The notes: generated from the letters alone by a model not told the origin. A stretch of 64,000 nucleotides of DNA from Amycolatopsis thermophila (GCF_030814215.1 NZ_JAUSUT010000001.1:5642001-5706000), one strand, 5' to 3'. Numbered from the stretch's first letter, positions 15,136 through 24,611 are shown. Numbers and translations are program-made.

Positions 15136-15585
15136 ATGACCGACACGGACTCCCGCCTGGACGACCTCGTGCCCGAGGCCGGCCGCTTCGACCGCGCCAC
15201 GGTGGAGGCGGTCGGCAGGCTGACCGAGGCACTGGAAACCCTCGAGGTCGCCCGCGGGCACCTCTACCAGTTCCACCGCATGACCGGCACCACCGACTTC
15301 GCCGTCGGGGAGGCCGTGGACCTGCTGCGCGAGGCGGGTCACGACGACCTGGCCGACCGGATCGCCCGCGAGCTGGTGGGGCGGAACGTGCTGCCGGGGC
15401 GGTGGACGTTCCAGGTGGTCGAGGACTTCGACGACACCTACTACCAGCCGTTTCGCGCGTTCGAGCGGCAGGCGCGCGCACTGACCGGCGGGCGGCGGCA
15501 CCTGTTCGAGGCGGAGCTGAAGCGGGAACGCCGGTCGCGTGGGGAGCGCGGGCACGAGGCGACGCCGGACGAGCGGGTGCGGTGA
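15136..15585 (+). CDS. Conserved hypothetical actinobacterial protein
   Basis: A 149-residue, acidic, mostly helical protein without signal peptide or membrane segments. Readable features are VARGHLYQFHRMTGTTDFA and a C-terminal basic tail rich in Arg and Glu. Its stop abuts the start of the next gene, so the two are co-transcribed. I recognise it as a protein widespread in actinobacteria but can give no function. Confidence 0.7.
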   Translation: MTDTDSRLDDLVPEAGRFDRATVEAVGRLTEALETLEVARGHLYQFHRMTGTTDFAVGEAVDLLREAGHDDLADRIARELVGRNVLPGRWTFQVVEDFDDTYYQPFRAFERQARALTGGRRHLFEAELKRERRSRGERGHEATPDERVR

Positions 15586-16068
15586 ATGCAGACGTTCCTG
15601 CCCTACCCCGGGTTCGCCGAGTCCGCGCGGGTGCTGGACGCGCGGCGACTGGGCAAGCAGCGGGTGGAGACGCTGCAGGTGCTGCGGGCGCTGACGGTGC
15701 CGGGGTACGGGTGGCGGCACCACCCGGCGGCGAAGATGTGGACCGGGTACGAGGAGGCGCTGACCCGGTACGGGCTCGAGGTGTGCCGGGTGTGGTGCGC
15801 GGCCGGGCACCGCGACACGTGCGCGGTCAAGCTGGGTGAGGACCTGCGGCGGGCGACCGGGGTGGCCGAGCCGCGGCCGGAGGAGGCGCTGCGCGAGGCG
15901 GGGGAGATGCCGCCGTGGCTGGGGGACACCGACTTCCACCGGAGCCACCGGTCGGCGTTGGTGCGCAAGGATCCGGAGCACTACCGGCGGTGGTTTCCGG
16001 GTGTGCCGGACGATCTGCCGTACGTGTGGCCTGTGTCGGACCGGCCGGCGCGGGTGGTTCATGCGTGA
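15586..16068 (+). CDS. MSMEG_6728 family / pyrimidine dimer DNA glycosylase-like protein
   Basis: A 160-residue protein of the MSMEG_6728 type, related to the T4 endonuclease V-like pyrimidine dimer glycosylases. The N-terminus MQTFLPYPGFAESARVLDAR with RRLGKQRVET is the hallmark, and the second half has a conserved DFHRSHRSALVRKDPEHYR. A DNA repair role is plausible by family but not proven. It starts directly after the TGA of the preceding gene. Confidence 0.75.
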   Translation: MQTFLPYPGFAESARVLDARRLGKQRVETLQVLRALTVPGYGWRHHPAAKMWTGYEEALTRYGLEVCRVWCAAGHRDTCAVKLGEDLRRATGVAEPRPEEALREAGEMPPWLGDTDFHRSHRSALVRKDPEHYRRWFPGVPDDLPYVWPVSDRPARVVHA

Positions 16069-16109
16069 GGGGTGAAGCGCCCGCCGAGACTGAACCGGCG
16101 GGGCCGGCG

Positions 16110-17099
16110 TCAGGCCCCGCGACCCTCGCTGCGGAGCCGGTATCGGCGTTCGGCGTAGGAGAGGTCGTCCTTCCACAGGCGGGCGGCCGCGTGGCGCATC
16201 AGGGGCCGGAGCGCGGGAGCGGCCGCGCGGGCGACGGCGAAGCCCGGGCGCGCGGACGCCGCCACCACCGCTTCGATCACGGCCGTCCGGGGGCGGCCGT
16301 CGGCGCCGGGACCCAGGGGTGTGGCGTGCGTTTCGACCACACTGCCCACACCCTCGCCGTCGGTGATGCGCATGACGATCGTCCGCGGGCCGGGGCAGGT
16401 GAATTCCGCTTCGACAGGAACGCCCAACCGCGAGGTGACCCGGAAGGTCACCGAGACCAGGAACCGGTCGTCCTCGTCGCGCACGTCGACCTCGGGCGGG
16501 GCTTGCAGAACCCGCAGGCGCGTGAACGAGTACGGGTGGAACCACGCGCCGTGCCAGGGGTCGAGCCGGTTGGCGATGATGTCGCGCGGCTCGCACACGC
16601 CCGCCACGCGCGCGACGGAATCCACCCCGTCGCGCGGCCGGGCCGGGACGATGGGCGCAGGGGAGGGCGTCTCGCCGCCGGCGCGGTCCAGCCGGACCCA
16701 CGCCAGCACGCCGTCGTCGAAGGAGGGGAGGCACGAGGACCGGTCCAGGCGCAGACCGTGCCATCGGCAGCGGAGACCGTCGCCGTCGACGGAACCCAGC
16801 GCCATCGGCGCGCCCAGGTGCGGGCAGGCACCGGGACCGACCAGGAGCCCGCCCGCCGGATCCCGCCACGCCACCAGCTCGACACCGGCGACGCTGAACC
16901 CGAACGGCCGGTCCCGTCGGACGTTCCGGCTCGCGGCGAAGACGTACCAGTTCCCCGACGGCCGGGCTTCCGCCCGCTTGAGCGCGGCCTCGATCAGCGA
17001 CGGCTTGGCGTCGCGATCGGTCGGCTCCTGGCGCGCCCACGGCCGGGGCGCGATGGGCTGCAGCGGCCACGTGCGGGGCCAGCGGTCACGCAAGGACAT
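16110..17099 (-). CDS. Rieske 2Fe-2S protein (DUF5914) of the carotenoid operon
   Basis: A 329-residue protein with an N-terminal Rieske domain (CPHLGAPM and CRWHGL near residues 87 and 109) and a DUF5914 C-terminal half. The segment NRLDPWHGAWFHPYSF may hold mononuclear iron ligands. It is the last gene of the carotenoid operon, 1 bp after the crtU stop. Proteins of this kind recur next to isorenieratene genes in actinomycetes, but I know of no established reaction; ring hydroxylation or other tailoring of the aromatic carotenoid is a reasonable guess. Confidence 0.82.
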   Translation of the reverse strand: MSLRDRWPRTWPLQPIAPRPWARQEPTDRDAKPSLIEAALKRAEARPSGNWYVFAASRNVRRDRPFGFSVAGVELVAWRDPAGGLLVGPGACPHLGAPMALGSVDGDGLRCRWHGLRLDRSSCLPSFDDGVLAWVRLDRAGGETPSPAPIVPARPRDGVDSVARVAGVCEPRDIIANRLDPWHGAWFHPYSFTRLRVLQAPPEVDVRDEDDRFLVSVTFRVTSRLGVPVEAEFTCPGPRTIVMRITDGEGVGSVVETHATPLGPGADGRPRTAVIEAVVAASARPGFAVARAAAPALRPLMRHAAARLWKDDLSYAERRYRLRSEGRGA

Positions 17100-17100
17100 G

Positions 17101-18603
17101 TCACCCTCCCAGGGAAGCCAGCAGCCGCAGCGGTGCGAACCGCCCGCGGACCGGCACGGTGGTCAGCTCGTGCCCGGCCAGGCCCCACCGCGCGAGCAGG
17201 CAGTTCGCGGCGTGCCAGCCGGTCGCGGCCGCGCGTTCCATCAGCGCGACCGGCAGATCGATGCGGATCCCGTCGCCGGCGAGGACGAGACCGTCGAACG
17301 GGGTGCGCACGCGCGGACGGCGCGTGAAGTCGCCGACGCCGAACAGCGGGCAGTCCTGCCGCCACTGCGCCGACGAGCCGGCGACGGCCGCCTCCGCCGT
17401 CTCCGGGTAGAGCCGGTGCAGCCGGTCCAGCAGCCGCTTGCGCACCACCCGCTCCTCGTCGGCGACGGCGTAGGCGTGCAGCTCCACGACCGACCCGCCG
17501 TGCCGGGCGGCCCACGTGGCGGCCTCGCGCTCGTACCTGTCCAGCACGCTGATGTTGTCCAGCGGGTGCAGCCCGCCGGTGGCGAGGAACGCGGGACGTT
17601 CGGCCAGCACGGGCCGGTCCAGCCAGAGCCGGAGCACCAGGAACGGGGGCGCGGTCCGGAGTCCGAGCACGCGGTCCCGCCACCCGGCGGAGTCCAGATC
17701 CGGGGATCCCGCGACGATCGACCGCAGCCCGGCGACATCGGTGGCCAGGACGACCCCGTCCGCCTGGGCACCGTCCACGAACCACCGGGAACCGTCCCGG
17801 GCGACGCCGCCCACCGGGGTGCCCAGGCGGAACCGCACCCCGAGCCGCTCCAGGTACGCGCGCAGCGGCTCCCACAACGCCGTGTCGTAGGCCGAGTCCG
17901 GCACGTCGAACACGAGCCCTTCGGACGAGCCGAGGAAGTACAGGTGGAACATCGTGGCCAGCTCGGCGGCCGACATGCGCGACGGTGGTGCGAAGAAACT
18001 CCGCGAGAACACCTCGAACGCGAGGTGCCGGGCCGCGGGCGGGAAGTTGATGCGCTCCAGGAACGTCCGCGCGTCCGTGCCGTCCAGCAGCTCGTACGTC
18101 CGCGGCACGGACACCGCCGCGAGCGGCGCCGCCGCGCGGGCGTTGAGCCGGACCAGGTCGCGCAGTCGGAACGTGGGGCTGCGCAGCGCGAAGGCGAGCG
18201 CGTTCCACGGCGGCGTGCGCGGCAGCCCGCGGAAGGTGTCGCGACGGCCCTCGCCGTCCACGAGCGGGTAGTCGTCGACCGGCCGCAGCCGCTCCAGGCG
18301 GGGATCGGCCCGGCGCAACAGCGCGCGCAGGTTGTAGTACTGGCGGAAGAACGCGTGGAACCCGCGGCTCATCGACACCGTGCTGCCGTCCGGCAGCCGC
18401 TCGGACCACGCCGCGACGCGCCCGCCGAGCACGTCCGAGCTCTCCAGGACGGTCACCGCGACACCGCGTTCGGCCAGCCCGGTCGCCGCGGTGAGCCCCG
18501 CGATCCCGCCGCCCACCACCACGACCGACGGGCGGGACGGCAGGGCCGCGGCGTCCGCCGCGCCCGAGGGAGCGCGGTGCCGGACGGCACGACGGTCGGT
18601 CAC
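17101..18603 (-). CDS. crtU: Carotene desaturase/methyltransferase (CrtU-like), isorenieratene synthase
   Basis: FAD-dependent oxidoreductase of about 500 residues. The N-terminal dinucleotide fold reads VVVVGGGIAGLTAATGLAE, and the C-terminal FAD motif includes GLVLAGDGIRIDLPVALMERA. In Streptomyces, CrtU converts beta-ionone rings of beta-carotene into aromatic phi-rings to give isorenieratene. Its position downstream of crtI, crtB and the lycopene cyclase genes fits. It starts at GTG 18603, overlapping the stop of the methyltransferase gene, so it is translationally coupled. Confidence 0.85.
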   Translation of the reverse strand: MTDRRAVRHRAPSGAADAAALPSRPSVVVVGGGIAGLTAATGLAERGVAVTVLESSDVLGGRVAAWSERLPDGSTVSMSRGFHAFFRQYYNLRALLRRADPRLERLRPVDDYPLVDGEGRRDTFRGLPRTPPWNALAFALRSPTFRLRDLVRLNARAAAPLAAVSVPRTYELLDGTDARTFLERINFPPAARHLAFEVFSRSFFAPPSRMSAAELATMFHLYFLGSSEGLVFDVPDSAYDTALWEPLRAYLERLGVRFRLGTPVGGVARDGSRWFVDGAQADGVVLATDVAGLRSIVAGSPDLDSAGWRDRVLGLRTAPPFLVLRLWLDRPVLAERPAFLATGGLHPLDNISVLDRYEREAATWAARHGGSVVELHAYAVADEERVVRKRLLDRLHRLYPETAEAAVAGSSAQWRQDCPLFGVGDFTRRPRVRTPFDGLVLAGDGIRIDLPVALMERAAATGWHAANCLLARWGLAGHELTTVPVRGRFAPLRLLASLGG

Positions 18604-19337
18604 GCGGTCGCCTCCTCGGGGTTGGTGGCCAGGAAGGTGTGCACCACGCCGCGCTGCCAGCCCGTCATGGTCTCGCTGTGCACCCCGGTGAACCCCGCCT
18701 CGGCCAGGCGCCGGCGGAACCGGGCGGCGCCGTCGAAGGTGACGACGCTGCGCCACAGGTGCCGGTACAGCGTCGCGTCACCGGTGGCCACGCGGCCGGC
18801 CGGGATGATGATCGACCAGCACACCGCGTGCCAGACCATTCGCGCGGCCGGCGAGTCGCGCACCGAGTATTCGTGCGCGGCGAACGTCCCGCCCGGTTTC
18901 AGCAACGCGCGCAACCCGCGCAGCTGCGCATCGGGATCGGCGAGGTTGCGGATCAGGTAGGCGGCGAAGATCCCGTCGAAGGGGCCCGCGATGCCCGACG
19001 CGGCCAGCCGTTCGGCGGCGCTGTGGACGAAGTGGACGGTCGGCGGCCAGGACTTCCGCCGCGCCCGGGCGAGCATTTCCGCCGAGGCGTCGAAGGCGAT
19101 GATCTCGGCGTGGGGCGCGGCGGCGAGCAGGGCGGCGGTGGAGGCCCCGGTGCCGCACCCGGCGTCGAGCAGCCGCAGGCCCCGCCCCCCGCCCGGCAGC
19201 CGCATCCGGCGGGCGGACAGCCGCAGGTGCGCGTGGTAGCCGGGGTTGGCGCCGACCAGCCGGTCGTACGCCGCGGCGCCGGTGTCGAAGGCGCCCGGCA
19301 CCTCGTCGCGGGCCAGGCCGGTGCGGTCGACGGTCAT
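18600..19337 (-). CDS. crtT: SAM-dependent methyltransferase of the carotenoid operon (CrtT-like)
   Basis: Class-I SAM methyltransferase, 245 residues, with motif I LLDAGCGTGAST near residue 55 and post-I IAFDASAEML. A later FDGIFAAYLIRNLADPDAQLRGL resembles UbiE/COQ5 enzymes. In Streptomyces carotenoid clusters the equivalent position is occupied by crtT. The methyl acceptor is not known. Start ATG 19337 overlaps the crtYd stop as ATGA. Confidence 0.75.
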   Translation of the reverse strand: MTVDRTGLARDEVPGAFDTGAAAYDRLVGANPGYHAHLRLSARRMRLPGGGRGLRLLDAGCGTGASTAALLAAAPHAEIIAFDASAEMLARARRKSWPPTVHFVHSAAERLAASGIAGPFDGIFAAYLIRNLADPDAQLRGLRALLKPGGTFAAHEYSVRDSPAARMVWHAVCWSIIIPAGRVATGDATLYRHLWRSVVTFDGAARFRRRLAEAGFTGVHSETMTGWQRGVVHTFLATNPEEATA

Positions 19338-19651
19338 GCGCGGCGCTCCCGGGTGTGCCGTTCCCACAGCAGCAGCACGGCGGTGACCAGGGCGAACCCG
19401 AACAGGAAGTCCTCGACGGGGATGTCCCACGGGAACCGCAGCCCGCTGGTGTGCTCGGGCGCGTAGATCACGATCGGCGCCGACAGCTTGGTGAGCCACC
19501 CGTCCACCGGGATCTGGAACCCGACGACGATCGCCATCGAGATCCAGTACGCCGGCTTGCGGAACAGGCCGGTCCGCAGCACCGCCAGCTCCCACACGCA
19601 CACGGCGACCACGGCGAGCACCGCGGGCAGCGTGTACCCCAGCCCGGTCAC
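19334..19651 (-). CDS. crtYd: Lycopene beta-cyclase subunit CrtYd
   Basis: Small membrane protein of 105 residues with three hydrophobic segments. The cyclase motif PVEDFLFGFALV (P-x-E-[ED]-x-x-F) is clear. It pairs with CrtYc to form the heterodimeric lycopene cyclase found in actinobacteria. GTG 19651 overlaps the crtYc stop as GTGA. Confidence 0.88.
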   Translation of the reverse strand: MTGLGYTLPAVLAVVAVCVWELAVLRTGLFRKPAYWISMAIVVGFQIPVDGWLTKLSAPIVIYAPEHTSGLRFPWDIPVEDFLFGFALVTAVLLLWERHTRERRA

Positions 19652-19983
19652 CGGCGCGCCTCCCGCAGGGTCCGCAGCCGGCCCAGCATCGCCTGCACGC
19701 ACCCGTAGGTCAGCACCCCGCACACCGGGATGACCAGGAAGAACAGCAGCTCCTCGAGCGGGATCGCGAACGGCAGCCGCACCCCGGTCAGGTAGCCGGG
19801 GTCGTACCACCACACGCGGGCGGCGATCGCGATCGCGTCCCAGACCAGGAACACCAGCGCGACCGGCAGCACCGCGCGGGCCAGCGCGGCCGGCCGCCGG
19901 TAGACGCGGGCGCCGAGGAACTCCAACGGCAGGGTGATCGCCAGGCACCCCGCCAGGACGAGCAGGTACTGGTAGTGGTCCAT
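19648..19983 (-). CDS. crtYc: Lycopene beta-cyclase subunit CrtYc
   Basis: Membrane protein of 111 residues with three hydrophobic segments and the motif PLEELLFFLVIPV, the partner of the one in CrtYd. The two subunits cyclise lycopene to beta-carotene, the CrtU substrate. It starts immediately after the crtB stop. The presence of two separate small genes is normal for this family and is not a frameshift. Confidence 0.88.
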   Translation of the reverse strand: MDHYQYLLVLAGCLAITLPLEFLGARVYRRPAALARAVLPVALVFLVWDAIAIAARVWWYDPGYLTGVRLPFAIPLEELLFFLVIPVCGVLTYGCVQAMLGRLRTLREARR

Positions 19984-20946
19984 TCACGCCCACCTCTCCG
20001 TCGCGGCCGCGGTCAGGCCCGCCGCCCGCCGGCCCCGCCGCGCCCACATCGCCCGCGTCAGCCCGGAGACCGCCAGCTGCGCGCGGCGCCCGCGGCCGAC
20101 CCGGGCCCGGTGGGTGAACACCGCGAAACCGGCCGCCTCGATCCGGTCCAGGATCTCCGAGTACAGCACCAGCGCGGTGGCGATGCACGGCCGGGACACC
20201 GGGTGCAGCCGGCCGATGCCCTCGCGGGCGTAGGCGTAGATCCGGCGGGTGGTGGCGTGCTGGGCGGCCAGCGCGGCGCGCACCCGCGTGTCGGTGCGGC
20301 CGTGGCGGCGGCACCACAGCAGCAGGTCGCGGTCCACGCCGAACGCGGCGAGCTCGTCGGCGGGCAGGTAGACGCGGCCGCGGTCGAGGTCCTCGGCGAT
20401 GTCGCGCAGGAAGTTGGTCAGCTGGAAGGCCTTGCCCAGCGCGGCGGCGTAGGGCGCGGCCTCGTCCGGATCGCCGACGGTTCCCAGCACCGGCAGCATC
20501 TGCAGCCCGATGACCTCGGCCGACCCGTGGACGTAGGTCTCCAGCGCCTCCCGGTCCGGGTAGCCGGTGACGGTCAGGTCCATCCGCATCGAGTCGAGGA
20601 AGGCGGCGAACAGGTCGCGGCGGATCCCGTAGCGGGACGCGGTGTCCACGACGGCCGCCAGGACCGGGTCGTCGCTGCGGCCCCGGTCCAGTCCGGCGAA
20701 CAGCTCCGCGGAGAGCGCTTCCAGCCGCGGTGCCGGGTCGCTGCCCGGGGGAGCGGTGTCGACGATGTCGTCGGCGAAGCGGGCGAACCCGTACAACGCG
20801 TGCACGGCCGGGCGCTGGGCCTTGGTGAGCAGCCGGGTGGCGAGGTAGTAGGTGCGCCCGTGCTGCGCGTTGAGCCGGCGGCAGCGGCTGTAGGCCTCGC
20901 GCAGGCGGGGGTCGGTGATGCCGGCGGCGTCCAGCGCGCCGGTCAT
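19984..20946 (-). CDS. crtB: Phytoene synthase
   Basis: Squalene/phytoene synthase of 320 residues. Both aspartate-rich motifs are present: [11 protein letters not shown] near 58 and [17 protein letters not shown] near 168, and YYLATRLL precedes the first. It condenses two GGPP molecules to phytoene. ATG 20946 overlaps the crtI stop as ATGA. Confidence 0.95.
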   Translation of the reverse strand: MTGALDAAGITDPRLREAYSRCRRLNAQHGRTYYLATRLLTKAQRPAVHALYGFARFADDIVDTAPPGSDPAPRLEALSAELFAGLDRGRSDDPVLAAVVDTASRYGIRRDLFAAFLDSMRMDLTVTGYPDREALETYVHGSAEVIGLQMLPVLGTVGDPDEAAPYAAALGKAFQLTNFLRDIAEDLDRGRVYLPADELAAFGVDRDLLLWCRRHGRTDTRVRAALAAQHATTRRIYAYAREGIGRLHPVSRPCIATALVLYSEILDRIEAAGFAVFTHRARVGRGRRAQLAVSGLTRAMWARRGRRAAGLTAAATERWA

Positions 20947-22451
20947 CGCGCCGCCACCGTGACCGGGCGGACCGCGGGGGAGTGGGTCCCGGTGATGCGG
21001 TCGGCCGCCAGGCGCCCGGACACCAGCGCGGTCGGGACGCCGACGCCCGGGGCGGTGCTGCCGCCGGCCAGCACCACGTTCTCCGTGCCGCGCACCAGGT
21101 TCCGGGGGCGGAACGGTCCGGTCTGCGCGACGGTGTGCGCCAGCGCGAAGGGGGTGCCGGCCAGCATGCCCTGGCGGTGCCAGTCGGCGGGGGTGACGAC
21201 GTGCCGGGCTTCGATCGTGCCGCCGAGCCCGGGCAGCAGCCGGTCGGCGACGTGGCCGAGCACTTCGTCGGCGTAGGCGGCGCCGATCCGGTCCCAGTCG
21301 AGTGGCCCGCGCCGCAGGTTCGGCGCGGGCGCCAGGACGTAGAGGAGTTCGCGGCCGTCCGGGGCGAGTGCGGGGTCGGTGGCCGTCGGCCGGGTCACCA
21401 GCAGGGAGGGGTCGCTCATCAACCGCCCTTCGTGGATCAATTCGTGGAACGTCCGCCGCCACGCCGCGCCGAACAGGATGGTGTGGTGGGCCGTGTCCAG
21501 CGCGCGCCGGGTGCCCACGTGCACGACGACGGCCGAAGGTGCCGGCCGCAGCGGCACCGGCCGCCGCGGCGACCGGCCCAGCAGCTCGTAGGCGGCCGGC
21601 AGCTCGGTGGTGAGGACGACGGCGTCCGCGGGCAGGCTGCCGGCCGTGGTGTGCACGGTGGTGATCCGGGCCCCGGACCGCGCCAGACCCGTGACCTCGG
21701 TGCCGTAGCGGAACTCCACGCCGGCGTCGGCGGCGGCCGCGGCCAGGGCGTCGGGCAGCGCACGCATCCCGCCGCGCGGGAAGAACACGCCGGCCACGGT
21801 GTCCATGTAGGCGATCACCGCGTAGACGGCCAGCGCGTGCTGCGGCGACTGCCCGGCGTAGAGCGACTGGAAGGAGAACACCCGCCGCAGCCGCTCGTCG
21901 CGCAGGAACCGGCCGATCTTGCGGTCGAGCGGTCCGAACGCGCCCATCGCCACCAGCCGCGCGAGGTGCGGGGTGACCAGGGACAGCGGCGAGTCGAAGT
22001 TGGCGGCGACGAACCGGTCGAACTCGGTGCGGTAGAGCCGGGTGAGCCAGGCGCGCAGGCGGCGGTAGCCGTCCGCTTCGGACGGTCCGGCGAAGGCGCG
22101 GACGGCCTCGGTCATCGCGTCGGCGTCGCTGTGCACGTCGATCGCGCTGCCGTCGGCGAAGCGGGCCCGGTAGGCGGGGGTGAGCGGGACGAGGTCGAGG
22201 CGGCCGGCGAGGCTGTCACCCACGGCCGCGAGGGTCTCGTCGACGAGATCGGGCATGGTCAGCACCGTCGGTCCGGTGTCGACCGCGTAGTCGTCCAGGT
22301 CCAGACGTCCGGCCCGGCCCCCGGGGACCGGTTCACGCTCGACGACGGTCACCTGCCTGCCGCGGCCGGCCAGGTGCAGGGCGGCCGCCAGCCCGGACAG
22401 CCCAGCCCCCACCACGACGATCCGATCCGCCGGGCCCGTCACGGTCCGCAT
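20943..22451 (-). CDS. crtI: Phytoene desaturase
   Basis: CrtI-type phytoene desaturase, about 502 residues from ATG 22451. The N-terminal FAD fold reads [20 protein letters not shown] with [15 protein letters not shown], and the C-terminal motif is [22 protein letters not shown]. It converts phytoene to lycopene in the membrane. It is the first gene of the operon; GAGGGG precedes the start. A longer in-frame start at 22529 would extend into the promoter repeats and is unlikely. Confidence 0.95.
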   Translation of the reverse strand: MRTVTGPADRIVVVGAGLSGLAAALHLAGRGRQVTVVEREPVPGGRAGRLDLDDYAVDTGPTVLTMPDLVDETLAAVGDSLAGRLDLVPLTPAYRARFADGSAIDVHSDADAMTEAVRAFAGPSEADGYRRLRAWLTRLYRTEFDRFVAANFDSPLSLVTPHLARLVAMGAFGPLDRKIGRFLRDERLRRVFSFQSLYAGQSPQHALAVYAVIAYMDTVAGVFFPRGGMRALPDALAAAAADAGVEFRYGTEVTGLARSGARITTVHTTAGSLPADAVVLTTELPAAYELLGRSPRRPVPLRPAPSAVVVHVGTRRALDTAHHTILFGAAWRRTFHELIHEGRLMSDPSLLVTRPTATDPALAPDGRELLYVLAPAPNLRRGPLDWDRIGAAYADEVLGHVADRLLPGLGGTIEARHVVTPADWHRQGMLAGTPFALAHTVAQTGPFRPRNLVRGTENVVLAGGSTAPGVGVPTALVSGRLAADRITGTHSPAVRPVTVAAR

Positions 22452-22498
22452 CCCGCCACCCCTCACTCGGCCGGTACCAGCCACCTCGGTCCGGTTAA

Positions 22499-22538
22499 AA
22501 CGTTGCACGAACGTTGCGTGGTTGTCCACTCGGTGGAC
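22499..22538. promoter_or_regulatory. Direct and inverted repeats between crtI and the next gene
   Basis: AACGTTGC occurs at 22499 and again at 22510, one helical turn apart, followed by the perfect palindrome GTCCAC-TCG-GTGGAC (22524-22538). Their place between divergent genes suggests control of the carotenoid operon, perhaps by a light- or stress-responsive regulator. No regulator gene is adjacent. Confidence 0.45.
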
Positions 22539-22602
22539 CGGCCGCCCTGCGGACTAGCGTAGGTGATGAGGAACGAGCGGACCGCAGACGAGGAGGATCA
22601 CG

Positions 22603-23505
22603 GTGGGAGACCTGCTGGGCCGGGGGCCGGCGCCCCGGAGGCGGCTGCGTGAGCTGCTGGCGGCGCCCGAGCCGCTGGTGGCGCCCGGTGCCTACGACGC
22701 GCTGACCGCACGCCTGATCGAGCAGGCCGGGTTCGACGTGGTCTACATGACCGGGTTCGGCACCACCGCGTCGCTGATCGGCCGACCCGATGTCGGCCTG
22801 CTGACCGGCACCGAGATGATCGACAACGCGCGCCGCATCGTGTCCGCGGTGGACGTGCCGGTGATCGCCGACGCCGACACCGGCTACGGCAACGCCCTCA
22901 ACGTCGTGCGCACGGTGCAGGCCTACGAGCAGGCCGGGGTGGCCGGCATCCACCTGGAGGACCAGGTCAGCCCGAAGAAGTGCGGGCACATGAGCGGCAA
23001 GGCGGTCATCCCGCGCGCGGAGATGGTGGGCAAACTGCACGCCGCGGTCGAGGCCCGGCGGGATCCGGACTTCGTGCTCATCGCCCGCACCGACGCGGCG
23101 GCCGTGACCGGGCTGAGCGACGCGATCGACCGCGCCCGCGCGTACGTCGAAGCCGGAGCGGACGTGCTGTTCGTCGAGGCGCCGACGAGCGAGGAGGACA
23201 TCGCCACCGTCGCGGAGGCGCTGTCCGGCGTCGCGCCGCTGGTGTTCAACTGGGCCGAGGGCGGCCGCACCCCGCCGCTGTCGCTGGAGCGCATCGCCGA
23301 GCTGGGGTTCTCGCTCGTGCTCTACCCGATCGGCACGGTGCTCGCGGCGACCGCGGGGGTCCGCGCCCTGCTGGAGACCGTGCGCAAGGACGGGACGCCC
23401 GCGGCCGCGCTGCCGGGCCTGCCCTCGTTCGGCGAGTTCACCGACCTCATCGGACTGCCCGAGGTGGGCGAGCTCGAGCAGCGGTTCGCCGGGGAGGCGG
23501 GCTAG
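22603..23505 (+). CDS. Isocitrate lyase/PEP mutase superfamily protein
   Basis: A 300-residue TIM-barrel lyase starting at GTG 22603. Diagnostic segments are VAPGAYDALTARLIEQAGF, VIADADTGYGNALNV with its Mg-binding aspartates, and the loop SPKKCGHMSGK with the KKCGH active-site motif. Candidates are methylisocitrate lyase, 2,3-dimethylmalate lyase and oxaloacetate decarboxylase; sequence alone does not decide. It is divergent from the carotenoid operon and apparently alone. Confidence 0.88.
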   Translation: MGDLLGRGPAPRRRLRELLAAPEPLVAPGAYDALTARLIEQAGFDVVYMTGFGTTASLIGRPDVGLLTGTEMIDNARRIVSAVDVPVIADADTGYGNALNVVRTVQAYEQAGVAGIHLEDQVSPKKCGHMSGKAVIPRAEMVGKLHAAVEARRDPDFVLIARTDAAAVTGLSDAIDRARAYVEAGADVLFVEAPTSEEDIATVAEALSGVAPLVFNWAEGGRTPPLSLERIAELGFSLVLYPIGTVLAATAGVRALLETVRKDGTPAAALPGLPSFGEFTDLIGLPEVGELEQRFAGEAG

Positions 23506-23606
23506 GTCCTGTCTCACCGCGCTGATCGGGGCGGCCCTGCGCGGGAGAAGGTCGCGTGATCAACGAGTGGCCACCTCGCTCAGGAACCGTCGCCGGGGGA
23601 GTCCGG

Positions 23607-24611
23607 TCAGGACACCTGTGGCACGCCCTTGACGAACTCCAGGTCCAGGCCGAACATCCCGCGCTGGGTGCGCTGGCCGCCCAGCCAGCCGTGGAAGTAG
23701 ATGCGCCCGCCGACGACGTCGGCGCCGCCCGGGCCCTCGGTCGCGTGGCCGAGCGAGTCGGTGGTCAGCAGCGGCTGGTCGGCCTTGGTGTAGGGGCCGG
23801 TCAGCGAGGACGCGGTGGCGTAGCGGGTCTGGTAGGCGGCGTCGCGGAAGTCGCCGGCCGAGTAGAACAGCACGAACCGGTTGCCCCGCTGCGTGATCGC
23901 CGGCGCCTCCACGATGCCGTTCTCCTCCGGGCGGTCGGCGCGCAGGATCTCGGTGCGCGCGCCCGCGGTGGCCGTGCCGTCCTGCGACATCTTCTGCACG
24001 AAGATCGCGGAGGTGCCGCCGCCCGGGTGCTCGCCCTTGTAGAGCAGGTAGCGGGTGCCGTCGCCGGCCTGGAAGGTCTGCGCGTCGATGTCACCCCGGT
24101 CGCCGGGCTCGCAGATCAGCGGCGCGTCCCCGGCGGGCTGGTACGGCCCGGCGACGGCGTTCGCGACCGCGGTGCCGATGCAGCGGTGGTGGTCCCTTGT
24201 GGACATCGCGGAGTAGTACATCAGGTAGGTGCCGTCGGCCCGGCGGGTCACGTCCGGCGCCCAGTACCCACCCTGCGGGTCGGCCCACGACGGATCGGCG
24301 GCCAGCGCGTCACCGGTGACCCGCCAGGGTCCGTTCGCGTCCTTGGCCACGGCGACCGGGACCCGGCCGGAGGCGCTGGAGGTGGAGAACGCGTGGAAGT
24401 CCGTGCCGATCTTGAGGATGTCCGGGTCGGGGAAGTCCTGGTCCAGCAGCGTCCGCGGGGCGGGAGCGGCCTGCGCGACGGCGCCCGGCAGCAGAGCCGA
24501 GGACAGCAGGATTCCCAGGCACGTCAACGCTTTCACGGTCTTCGGGCGCCGGCGGGGGCGGGTCGGGTCGTCGGGTTCACGGGCTCGGGTGATCTTGCCT
24601 GCCGTAGTCAC
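23607..24611 (-). CDS. Secreted glycoside hydrolase family 43-like protein
   Basis: A 334-residue protein with a signal peptide (hydrophobic core LTCLGILLSSALLPGAVAQA after a basic N-terminus). The mature part is a five-bladed beta-propeller of GH43 type: base Asp in DFPDPDILKIG, pKa-tuning Asp in GDIDAQTF, and acid Glu in ENGIVEAPAI. GH43 enzymes cleave arabinosides and xylosides. The N-terminal stretch before the hydrophobic core is long and Arg-rich, so the true start may be one of the later codons. Confidence 0.85.
   Translation of the reverse strand: MTTAGKITRAREPDDPTRPRRRPKTVKALTCLGILLSSALLPGAVAQAAPAPRTLLDQDFPDPDILKIGTDFHAFSTSSASGRVPVAVAKDANGPWRVTGDALAADPSWADPQGGYWAPDVTRRADGTYLMYYSAMSTRDHHRCIGTAVANAVAGPYQPAGDAPLICEPGDRGDIDAQTFQAGDGTRYLLYKGEHPGGGTSAIFVQKMSQDGTATAGARTEILRADRPEENGIVEAPAITQRGNRFVLFYSAGDFRDAAYQTRYATASSLTGPYTKADQPLLTTDSLGHATEGPGGADVVGGRIYFHGWLGGQRTQRGMFGLDLEFVKGVPQVS

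Noticed and set aside
14107..17070. A 987-codon open frame on the minus strand across the EamA gene and three further genes
   Set aside because: It crosses several well-supported genes and is low-complexity throughout.
19334..19983. crtYc and crtYd as one frameshifted gene
   Set aside because: Heterodimeric lycopene cyclases are encoded by two small genes of exactly this size in actinobacteria, and the GTGA overlap is a normal coupling.
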